DNA from: an uncultured Alphaproteobacteria bacterium
Lineage (GTDB): Bacteria > Pseudomonadota > Alphaproteobacteria > CASFRQ01 > SAAU01
NCBI GenBank assembly: GCA_949296785.1
Contig: CASFRQ010000127.1
Span: forward strand, 1 to 26,679
Reading direction: 5' to 3'
DNA length: 26,679 bases
The notes below the pieces were generated by a model. The model searched no databases. It was not told the DNA's origin and saw only the letters and a program-made list of their open reading frames with translations. The translations under genes and the position numbers were made by a program. Below, one piece after another: positions 1-5,923 of this stretch; position 1 is the first letter of the stretch, and each line of letters starts with the position of its first letter.

Positions 1-834
1 ACGGAATTTATTTTAATGTCGTATTTTAAAAATTTTTATTCTTTGGCCTTCGTTGGATGTTTTTTCTTTTTTTCTACCGCTTCCCGCCTGTTTTATCTTT
101 TGCGGGGTGGTAAGTTGCTTTTTTATTGAAAAAATAATAAAAACGGCCGAATCTTCTTTTTTCAAAAGACAGCGACAAAAACGAACGCCTAAAAAAACAA
201 CAGAAAAATAAAAAACCGTTCTGAGGGCACCTTTTTCCTTCTTGTTCCGATTAAAAACCGGAATTAAAAATTCTTAAATAAATCTTGGTAAATAAATGGA
301 AAGTTTGCGTCGCTGCCGGAACGACGGCGAAAGGAACGCGGGCAAGATGAAGCATCCGGGGAAAAAGAGCGAAAGAACATCTGAAAAAAACGCAATATTA
401 TGCTTTGCCGGCGGTCTTATTATAAAAGGAAGTGATAATTTAGAACAAAAAGCCTTTGTTATTCAAAAGCTCCTCTCGCTCTATCGGGATTGATGACTGC
501 GATATTGACCGAGAAAATCCTTCGTTCGTTTCCATTCTTCATGAAAAAGACAAACTGTCCGGATGATTTCTTTTACAGGCACTTGCGCGATTGTTTCCGG
601 TTCATTGATGTTTTTCATTTTTTCTGATAATTTTACAATAAAAGGGGGGGATAAAAACAAAACCGTTTTTTATTTTCATCCCGTGCAAGAGTCAAAACAA
701 CTCTCCAAAAACCGCGATTGCCGAAATCCGCTCTGTCCTTTACTTCCAGCCGGATTTCTAAAAAAAGAAGCAATCTTAACAGGGAACCTCTAAGGAGGGA
801 AAAAAGAATAACAATGGAGGAGAAAATAACAACG
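1..834. other. AT-rich region without a convincing gene
   Basis: The stretch is rich in A and T runs. It holds short open frames at 296-493 and 563-793, but neither has a good ribosome binding site, a recognisable domain or a protein-like composition. AAGGAGGG near 792-799 and GGAGGAG near 816-822 resemble Shine-Dalgarno sites, but only a 20-codon frame follows them, and it runs antisense to the candidate 6S RNA. I see no tRNA, mobile element or repeat array here. Confidence 0.5.
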
Positions 835-835
835 G

Positions 836-998
836 CCGCCTGTTTGCGCCGCCGCTGGTTAAAGGTTCAGAGATAACATGGCCTGTGTCAGCAGACAAAC
901 GCAACCTCCCGCCCCAGCCGTGAGGTTTGGCAAGTTTTGGATTGGACGAGCGAAGCCCAAATAAACCTACACCGCTTGCATAGCGCCAAGGAAGTTTA
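836..998 (-). ncRNA. ssrS: Candidate 6S RNA (ssrS)
   Basis: 6S RNA binds the sigma-70 RNA polymerase holoenzyme through a rod-like fold that mimics an open promoter. On the minus strand this segment carries GCAAGCGG on its 5' side and GAACCTTTAACCAGCGGCGG on its 3' side. Both resemble the two strands around the central bubble of enterobacterial 6S RNA (GCAAGCGG and GGTTCAAGGGTTACAGCCTGCGGCGG). The ends can pair as a closing stem (CCTTGGCGC at 991-983 with GCGCAAACAGG at 849-839, with bulges). AGGTT (967-963) pairs with AACCT (874-870) beyond the bubble, and AACCTC/GAGGTT makes an apical hairpin (925-903). The length of about 160 nt fits. It lies just downstream of the lipoprotein gene on the same strand. 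Boundaries are approximate, and the call rests on remembered motif similarity and hand folding. Confidence 0.55.
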
Positions 999-1005
999 CA
1001 CTTCC

Positions 1006-1455
1006 CTAATAGCTCATCTTTTGGATGCGCATATCCTTCATGGACCCCACCAGCAAGACTTCGTCCCCGACTTGAATTCCTTCCGGATTCTTTTGAATGA
1101 CGGAGATTACCTGCCCATTTGTCTGGCGCACCATAAACTCATAAGCGGTGTCCTTCGTAATTACTTTTTCCGTTTCGTTCCCGAAGAAGCCGCCCAAAAT
1201 CGCGCCGCCGACCGCGCCGACAATATTCACGGCCGTATTGCCGCCGATCATAGATCCCAAAGCGCCGCCGGCCACCGCTCCGCCGATCTGTCCGACGCCC
1301 GACTGCGACGATACTTTCACGGGCCGGATGGATAAAACCGTCCCTTGGCGCACGGCGGCCGCCTGCCCCATATCCTGATAAGTATAGTCATTCGGCCCCG
1401 ACGCGCAAGACCATAAAAACAAAGCGCACAAACCGGCAAAAATAATTTTTCTCAT
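1006..1455 (-). CDS. Glycine-zipper outer-membrane lipoprotein (17 kDa antigen/SlyB-like)
   Basis: A predicted 149-residue outer-membrane lipoprotein. The N-terminus is a short signal peptide (MRKIIFAG...FLWSC) with a lipobox ending at Cys17. The middle carries two glycine-zipper hairpins, around GQIGGAVAGGALGSMIGG and GAVGGAILGGFFGN. This is the signature of the Rickettsia 17-kDa antigen/SlyB/PCP family, which is thought to help envelope integrity. The C-terminal part (VMVRQ-like to GDEVLLVGS) resembles the beta-rich domain of that family. The longer open frame starts 18 codons upstream, but the start at 1455 has GGGGAGGGG just before it and opens directly into the signal peptide. A perfect TATAAT box lies upstream. 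The gene stands alone; a candidate 6S RNA follows it. Confidence 0.85.
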   Translation of the reverse strand: MRKIIFAGLCALFLWSCASGPNDYTYQDMGQAAAVRQGTVLSIRPVKVSSQSGVGQIGGAVAGGALGSMIGGNTAVNIVGAVGGAILGGFFGNETEKVITKDTAYEFMVRQTNGQVISVIQKNPEGIQVGDEVLLVGSMKDMRIQKMSY

Positions 1456-1539
1456 AAACCCCTCCCCTGGTTTAAAATTAAAGAAACCGCAGCTACGGCC
1501 CTTTTCCATCGTGTTTGAGACTTCTGTCCAAACGGTTTT

Positions 1540-1569
1540 ATTATAGCCTCACCCTTTCTAAAAAAACAA
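1540..1569 (-). promoter_or_regulatory. Promoter of the lipoprotein gene
   Basis: On the minus strand TTGTTT (1569-1564) is followed after 18 bp by a perfect TATAAT (1545-1540). It lies about 85 bp upstream of the chosen lipoprotein start. Seen by eye only; no transcription start is known. Confidence 0.55.
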
Positions 1570-1686
1570 TGAAAAACAAACCAGAAACTGAATATTTCTT
1601 TTTTTCCCCCGTCTGAAACTCTCTGCTTTCCCCTGCCCCGGTAAAACATTCCGAGTGGAAAAATCAGAAAAATCATTATTTTCCTG

Positions 1687-1715
1687 TTGACTTTTGCTTT
1701 CATTTCAGGTAGAAG
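1687..1715 (+). promoter_or_regulatory. Promoter of rpmB
   Basis: TTGACT (1687-1692) is followed after 17 bp by TAGAAG (1710-1715), placed about 47 bp upstream of the rpmB start. The -35 box is good and the -10 box is moderate. Confidence 0.45.
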
Positions 1716-1762
1716 TAGCCCCATCTGATTTTTTATTACGAGATTACGAAAGGAATCGCATC

Positions 1763-2059
1763 ATGACTAGAAGATGCCCAATTACTGGGAAAGGTGCTAT
1801 GGTCGGCAACAATGTCAGCCATGCCAATAACAAAACAAAGAGACGTTTTCTCCCCAATTTGCAGAATGTTTCTCTTTTGAGCGAAGCTTTGGGAACGACC
1901 GTTCGTATGCGTATTTCCGTTCCGGGTCTGCGCACGATTGAACACAACGGCGGGTTGGATGCTTATCTGCTGGGGAAAAAGGACTCCGTTTTGACCAAGG
2001 AGGCTCTTGAAATTAAGCATCGTATTCAAAAAGCTCTTGAATCCAAAGCTTCTGTTTAA
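1763..2059 (+). CDS. rpmB: 50S ribosomal protein L28
   Basis: L28 is a small basic protein of the large ribosomal subunit. The 98-residue product begins MTRRCPITGKGAMVGNNVSH and continues with NKTKRRFLPNLQNV and the TVRMRISVPGLRTIEHNGGL segment, all characteristic of L28. The end (LGKKDSVLTKEALEIKHRIQKAL) is the alphaproteobacterial style. The open frame extends 23 codons upstream, but the start at 1763 has AAAGGAA at the right distance, and the family begins with exactly this M-x-R-R-C. The gene is monocistronic, with a promoter before it and a strong hairpin terminator about 30 bp after it. Confidence 0.97.
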   Translation: MTRRCPITGKGAMVGNNVSHANNKTKRRFLPNLQNVSLLSEALGTTVRMRISVPGLRTIEHNGGLDAYLLGKKDSVLTKEALEIKHRIQKALESKASV

Positions 2060-2086
2060 TTTCAAATATCGGATTTTTTGAAAAAG

Positions 2087-2109
2087 CACCCTGGAAAGGG
2101 TGTTTTTTT
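2087..2109 (+). terminator. Rho-independent terminator of rpmB
   Basis: CACCCT and GGGTG form a compact hairpin (2087-2102) with a GGAAA-type loop, followed directly by seven T. It lies 28 bp after the rpmB stop codon. Confidence 0.85.
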
Positions 2110-2143
2110 ATGATTCGATTTTTTCTCTGTTCGTGTAAAAAAC

Positions 2144-2171
2144 TTGACAAAATTAAAATCCATTGTATATT
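2144..2171 (+). promoter_or_regulatory. Strong promoter of the unknown charged protein
   Basis: A perfect TTGACA (2144-2149) is followed after 16 bp by TATATT (2166-2171). This also shows that the longest open frame, whose TTG start is the first codon of the -35 box, cannot be the real translation start of the downstream gene. Confidence 0.65.
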
Positions 2172-2213
2172 TTAAAATATTAAGTTCAAAAACCTTTTCT
2201 ACCAGAGGGAATT

Positions 2214-2246
2214 ATGGGGAAAAAACCAATCTACAAGAAAAATTGA
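2214..2246 (+). other. Ten-codon leader ORF ahead of the charged protein
   Basis: ATG at 2214 is preceded by AGAGGGA at good spacing and opens a frame reading MGKKPIYKKN, then TGA. It is out of frame with the downstream gene, whose first ATG lies 5 bp after this stop. It may be a leader peptide with coupled re-initiation, or a frameshifted former start of the same gene. The A-run at 2220-2225 would be a natural slip site. Confidence 0.35.
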
Positions 2247-2251
2247 ACAGA

Positions 2252-3148
2252 ATGATGCTCCATAAAAAAGAAACCTCTTTTTCTTGGAAAGATTCGGACG
2301 AAAAAGCCGTGCAGAAAATAAAAAATCTGATAACCGCAGACAAGGGGGAAAACGGTGAAAAGAACAGAGATTTTATTTCTCAACACAGCGACAAAGACCT
2401 TCTTTCCGTTTATCATATGTGGCAGCATTATTATAAGCTTGGAAACGGAGATACCGCCAAGTGGGACGAACATGTAAAAGAGCTGCTTGACAAAATTAAA
2501 ATCCATACAATGTATTTAAAATATAAAAAGAGAAGTAATCCCGAACCAAAGAAAAAAGAAGGTTTTTTCCTGACGCCGAAACAAGCCGAATCCGTTGCCG
2601 AATTTTTAATAGATTTGATGAATTCGGAAAGGACTTATGATATTATCGACAACGATAAACCTAGCCAAAATCTAAAGTGCGCTCTTCCTTTAACCGGCTT
2701 TTACGATAAAAAGAAAAAAGTTATTTTGGATGAAGACAGAGAGCTTGTTAAAACCATGCTGGCTGAAGTTTATCTTCCCGAGATAGTGGGTAAAAATGAC
2801 TCTTACATCCTGGACGGTAGATTTTGTTCTTCGTTGAGCATTACCACAAATTATCATGCTCCGAGTTTGCTGTACAAAACACTCTCCTTTGTTATGTCAG
2901 ATGATTTTTGCAGCGATACAGATCTTTTACCGAGAAGCTGTATAGAGGTAGATGAAACCGGCTTGATATTCAATTACAATTATAGGAAGGAAGAAAAATA
3001 CTTTTTTAATGAAGCTGGCAACCTTATTCCAGAAAAAGAATGGAGACAAAAGGATGAAAATCTTGCTTCGTCTTCCAAAAACGATCAGGATGAGGCTAAC
3101 GATATTCTAAAAAGTTATCTCCATAAAATAAGAAAAAAAAGGGATTAG
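2252..3148 (+). CDS. Hypothetical charged protein
   Basis: I do not recognise this family. With the start at the tandem ATG at 2252 the product has 298 residues, is rich in Lys, Glu and Asp, and has no signal peptide or membrane segment. It would be a soluble cytosolic protein. The first 100 or so residues look helical and charged. The middle (from about FFLTPKQAESVAEFLIDLM) looks like a compact folded domain, and the last 40 residues are a Lys/Glu-rich tail. The only start in frame with a good Shine-Dalgarno site is missing: the best SD serves the short leader ORF just upstream. The gene is more AT-rich than the housekeeping genes to its right, which hints at acquisition. Its strong promoter argues that it is, or was, expressed. 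Coding is likely; function is unknown. Confidence 0.65.
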   Translation: MMLHKKETSFSWKDSDEKAVQKIKNLITADKGENGEKNRDFISQHSDKDLLSVYHMWQHYYKLGNGDTAKWDEHVKELLDKIKIHTMYLKYKKRSNPEPKKKEGFFLTPKQAESVAEFLIDLMNSERTYDIIDNDKPSQNLKCALPLTGFYDKKKKVILDEDRELVKTMLAEVYLPEIVGKNDSYILDGRFCSSLSITTNYHAPSLLYKTLSFVMSDDFCSDTDLLPRSCIEVDETGLIFNYNYRKEEKYFFNEAGNLIPEKEWRQKDENLASSSKNDQDEANDILKSYLHKIRKKRD

Positions 3149-3153
3149 AACAA

Positions 3154-3203
3154 TAAAAAAAAGACGCTTCGTTCATACAGCATCTATAGTATTTTTCGGA
3201 ACG
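3154..3203 (-). terminator. Possible terminator of the J-domain gene
   Basis: On the minus strand CGTTC (3203-3199) pairs with GAACG (3174-3170), and an inner ATAC/GTAT also pairs. A nine-T run follows after about seven bases. The stem is interrupted by a bulge, so this is weak. Confidence 0.3.
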
Positions 3204-3228
3204 ATAAGAAAAAACGCCTTGAGAAGGT

Positions 3229-3756
3229 TTACTTCCCTTCCGTCATCCAAGACAGAAGCAAGTGATACGCGTGTGTTAATCTTTTAAATTTTTCTTCCGC
3301 CTTTTTATCCCCGGCGTTTAAATCCGGATGGTATTTTTTCGCCAGTTTTTTATAAGCCGCCTTCAATTGACAGACAGAACAATCCGCCGAAAGATTTAAA
3401 ACGCTCAACGCCTCCAAACATTCCTTCGGTATCCGAGGAACCTCAGATTCCCCTCTTCCGTCTGTAAAAAGACCGAGAAGATCGCCAAATCCTCTGACCC
3501 GTGCTTTTCTCTGTCCAAGTTTCCATGTCGGCCGATTCCAAACGACATCTTCACGGATTTTGCTTTCAATCTCCTCCGGCGTGGAACCGGCCAGATAATC
3601 CCAGTTTTTATTGTACTCTTCAACATGTTCCAGGCAAAACCAATAATACTCCTTCAGACTTCTGTCCTTCGGAGCTTTGTATTCCCCCTTTTTATCACAC
3701 CCGGGATGGTCGCACGGCCGAAACGGCCCTTCTTCTTTTTGCCTTCTATATCTCAT
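3229..3756 (-). CDS. J-domain protein with N-terminal Cys/His motif
   Basis: A predicted cytosolic J-domain co-chaperone that would stimulate an Hsp70 (DnaK). The 175-residue product has its J domain at the C-terminus (about 115-173), with helix II LKAAYKKLAKKYHPD, the essential HPD at 143-145, and helix III AEEKFKRLTHAYHLL. The N-terminal 60 residues carry C15, C20, C41 and H44 (C-x4-C ... C-x2-H) within a region ending WFCLEHVEEYNKNWDYLAG. This arrangement is seen in a conserved alphaproteobacterial family of short J proteins. There is no G/F region and no DnaJ zinc-finger repeat, so it is not DnaJ itself. The ribosome binding site is weak (AAAGAAAG). It is divergent from the RHH gene and shares its control region. 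Confidence 0.88.
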   Translation of the reverse strand: MRYRRQKEEGPFRPCDHPGCDKKGEYKAPKDRSLKEYYWFCLEHVEEYNKNWDYLAGSTPEEIESKIREDVVWNRPTWKLGQRKARVRGFGDLLGLFTDGRGESEVPRIPKECLEALSVLNLSADCSVCQLKAAYKKLAKKYHPDLNAGDKKAEEKFKRLTHAYHLLLSWMTEGK

Positions 3757-3830
3757 AAACTTTCTTTAATAAATTTTTAAAAATTTCTTCATTTTTCTCT
3801 TTAAATAAGTTATTAAAAATAGTAATAAGT

Positions 3831-3856
3831 ATTATAATGCTATCTTTAGTATAGCA
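3831..3856. promoter_or_regulatory. Divergent -10 boxes and inverted-repeat operator candidate
   Basis: ATTATAAT at 3831-3838 contains TATAAT on both strands, so it can serve as a -10 box for the RHH gene (plus) and for the J-domain gene (minus). Directly beside it TGCTAT (3838-3843) and ATAGCA (3851-3856) form a 6-bp inverted repeat with a 7-bp spacer. It sits about where plus-strand transcription would start, and a repressor such as the adjacent RHH protein could bind there. Binding is inference. Confidence 0.4.
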
Positions 3857-3922
3857 TCCTATTAGAAAAATTTATAAGAATATATAAGCTTCATTTTAAT
3901 GAAAAACAAGGGGAGATTCAAA

Positions 3923-4201
3923 ATGCTGCTATGTAAAAATGTTATCGTGAACAATAGAAGGACAAGCATGCGCCTGGATAACGAAACCTGGCAAGCGCTG
4001 CGCGATATATGCCGCAAGGAGAACATCAGTCTGTCCGATTTATGTTCTCTTATTGATTCGAATCGGGGACTGGCAGGACTATCTTCATCAACCAGACTTT
4101 TTACCTTAGCTTATTTCAGAAGGTCTTTGGCCGAATATGAAAAGCAAGGACAGCCAGCTTATAAAAGCCGCCTTTATGACACATTAAACTTTATGGGATA
4201 A
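3923..4201 (+). CDS. Ribbon-helix-helix DNA-binding protein (RHH_4-like)
   Basis: A predicted DNA-binding protein of 92 residues. The core NNRRTSMRLDNETWQALRDI (about 10-29), then ENISLSDLCSLID and the L-S-S-x-x-R-L-F-T-L-AYF segment, matches the RHH_4 family of alphaproteobacteria, in which a beta strand (TSMRLD) contacts the DNA major groove in a dimer. The open frame allows a start at 3899, but ATG at 3923 has GGGGAG eight bases upstream and gives the usual family N-terminus. Its promoter region overlaps an inverted repeat that would suit autoregulation. The targets are unknown. A structured 3' region follows immediately after the stop codon. Confidence 0.85.
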   Translation: MLLCKNVIVNNRRTSMRLDNETWQALRDICRKENISLSDLCSLIDSNRGLAGLSSSTRLFTLAYFRRSLAEYEKQGQPAYKSRLYDTLNFMG

Positions 4202-4204
4202 CAC

Positions 4205-4314
4205 CGGCTGTTTTCAAAAGAAAGCTTTCGGAAGAAAACTCTGAAAACGCCCAGAAAGCGGAAAGTTTTGAAAAAAACAGCCGAGAACTTGACATTTTGT
4301 TTTTGGCTGTTTTT
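4205..4314 (+). terminator. Structured 3' region with alternative hairpins
   Basis: CGGCTGTTTT starts 3 bp after the RHH stop (4205-4214). Its exact complement AAAACAGCCG lies at 4274-4283, and a second copy, GGCTGTTTTT, lies at 4305-4314. The middle element can therefore pair either with the upstream copy or with the downstream one. The downstream pairing gives a 10-bp stem ending in T residues, which resembles a terminator. Between them GCTTTC/GAAAGC (4224-4229, 4254-4259) and AAAACT/AGTTTT (4235-4240, 4264-4269) also pair, but not at the same time. Confidence 0.45.
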
Positions 4315-4699
4315 ATCAAATGTATTCCGGTCCACAATAAAAATTTTTGACATCATTTAAATATCCCAGAATGCCGGTGGCTTTTTTAAGGAAACCCACC
4401 TCCATCAGCCCTTATGGACTCTTTGAATGGGAACTGATTTTAACGGTTGGATTTTTACTTCAAAAAAACACCAGAAAAACAAGCATGGAACATTCGTCAT
4501 TTTTCCCGGCTATTTTCCTATTTTTCGCGAATATTTTTCATTATAAACGGACAAAAACCTCCCAAGACCTCTTTACAAAGAAAAAAAGAATGAAATACAA
4601 AACCGAAAAATAATTTTCGGTACATTTTTATCTGGTCTTTGCAAAGTTTTTTTTGTACAATGAGTCTATTATAAATTAAAAAAGGATTAAAAGGTTAAA
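4315..4699 (+). other. Intergenic region upstream of the coupling-protein operon
   Basis: An 88-codon open frame (4347-4613) has no clear ribosome binding site or recognisable family, and I do not call it. Its stop coincides with an 8-bp hairpin, ACCGAAAA/TTTTCGGT (4602-4621), followed by ACATTTTTA. This may be a weak terminator insulating the operon that starts at 4700. TACAAT (4656-4661) and TATTAT (4667-4672) could be -10 boxes for that operon, but no matching -35 box stands out. Confidence 0.4.
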
Positions 4700-5920
4700 A
4701 TGAACGCCCGACGCCTTGCTAGAAATATTTTTATTTTTGTCCTTTGGAGCTGGCTTTTTCTTTATTGGCTGCGTTTCTTTTTATTCCGCAACTGGTTTTT
4801 TGATTTTGCTTGGGCAAACGATTGGGCTTACCTGTGGCATGAATGGACCAGCGGCTGGGTTATTTATTCGGCAAGTGACTGGACTTTCATCTTTACTATT
4901 TTCGCCGCCATTCCTCTCTGGCTCATCGGTTTTTTGTTGCTGATTTCCGTTAAATGGGGGGAAACGGCCAAAAAAATTGTCTCCAAGGCTTTTTCCCTAA
5001 AAAAGAAAGAAGAAAAGAAAAAAGAAAAGGTTCCTTTTATCGCAAAAACGCCCTCACATAAGACAAAAAGGCCGCCCGCTCTGAATATCGGCGAAATACA
5101 GCAACGCGTTTTGGAACAGGAAGACGAAGATTCCTCCTTCCCCTCTGACCGGGAAGACAAACCGGTCCTTTCCTCTCAAGAAGCAAAAGAGAAAAAAGAA
5201 CCCGATTCTTATGAAGAATTCCTCTCCTCTCTAAACAAGCCCCAGACCGAAGAAAAAGGCGGCAAACAAAAAGGGGATTCCTTTTTTGATGATGATTTTG
5301 ATCCGAGTATTCCGGAATCCAGGCTTTTACCGGACCCCTCTCAAAACGGTCCTGGACGATCTGTTTCGGATGTAACTGATTCTGCCGGTTTAAACATGAC
5401 GGCTCCCGCAAAACACATTGAAAATAAAAAACCGGATTTAACGCCCATTTTGGAGGAGAAAGGGTACCGCGTTTTGACCGATGTCCTGGTTGACGGTTCA
5501 AGAATTGATTATGTCGGCATTTCCGAGCAGAAAGTCGTCTTATGCCAGATAGATAAAGAGCCCGGCGACTGGCTGGCGGATGAAGAGCAATTTAACAACG
5601 ATGATCCTCTGTGGTTTTCGGAAAGTTCCCATCGGACCAGTCCTGTTTTTGAATTAAAGAAGAAACAGGAATCTCTGCTTTCAAAACTGGCGGCGGCAAA
5701 TCTTTCTTTGGAAATACTGCCTGTCTTGGTTATGAATTTCGGAGAAATCATTAATTCGGAGGACATGTTGGAAACATGGCAATCTATGAAAATTCTGGTA
5801 GCAAGTTTTAAACCGGATCCGGCGGAAGAGCTTCCTTTATTCAAGGACATCCTGCCGCAGGCGGGTGAAGCTGCCGGGGAAGAGAAAGCCGAACAAATAG
5901 GGAAAATTTTAAGAGGTTAA
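4700..5920 (+). CDS. Two-TM membrane protein with nuclease-fold-like cytosolic domain
   Basis: A 406-residue protein whose N-terminus has two hydrophobic, Trp/Phe-rich membrane segments (about 10-30 and 61-84) around a short periplasmic loop. A long, low-complexity, charged linker (about 95-240, rich in Lys, Glu, Ser and Pro) follows, then a compact domain (about 247-370). This domain reads helix (ILEEKGY), strand (RVLTDVLVDG), strand (RIDYVGIS), strand (KVVLCQID), helix (FELKKKQESLLSKLA), strand (EILPVLVMNF). The order resembles PD-(D/E)xK folds such as NERD or Mrr-type domains. D270 could match the first acid, but the usual E/Q-x-K is CQID, so a catalytic role is doubtful. The gene sits 3 bp upstream of the coupling protein, so it is probably a partner of that ATPase at the inner membrane. 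AAGG precedes the start. The family is not recognised with certainty. Confidence 0.75.
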   Translation: MNARRLARNIFIFVLWSWLFLYWLRFFLFRNWFFDFAWANDWAYLWHEWTSGWVIYSASDWTFIFTIFAAIPLWLIGFLLLISVKWGETAKKIVSKAFSLKKKEEKKKEKVPFIAKTPSHKTKRPPALNIGEIQQRVLEQEDEDSSFPSDREDKPVLSSQEAKEKKEPDSYEEFLSSLNKPQTEEKGGKQKGDSFFDDDFDPSIPESRLLPDPSQNGPGRSVSDVTDSAGLNMTAPAKHIENKKPDLTPILEEKGYRVLTDVLVDGSRIDYVGISEQKVVLCQIDKEPGDWLADEEQFNNDDPLWFSESSHRTSPVFELKKKQESLLSKLAAANLSLEILPVLVMNFGEIINSEDMLETWQSMKILVASFKPDPAEELPLFKDILPQAGEAAGEEKAEQIGKILRG

Positions 5921-5923
5921 CTT

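Noticed and set aside
296..493. 65-codon open frame in the left intergenic region
   Set aside because: No ribosome binding site, no recognisable family and an abrupt change from basic to hydrophobic composition; probably chance.
563..793. 76-codon open frame
   Set aside because: Composition is not protein-like and no Shine-Dalgarno sequence precedes it.
990..1005. Hairpin right after the lipoprotein stop as a terminator
   Set aside because: No T-run follows on the minus strand; it more likely belongs to the 5' flank of the candidate 6S RNA.
2144..2251. Upstream extension of the charged protein to a TTG at 2144
   Set aside because: That TTG is part of the -35 box of a strong promoter, so the mRNA starts downstream of it.
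4347..4613. 88-codon open frame before the T4CP operon
   Set aside because: No ribosome binding site or family; it ends in a hairpin, which is suggestive but not enough.
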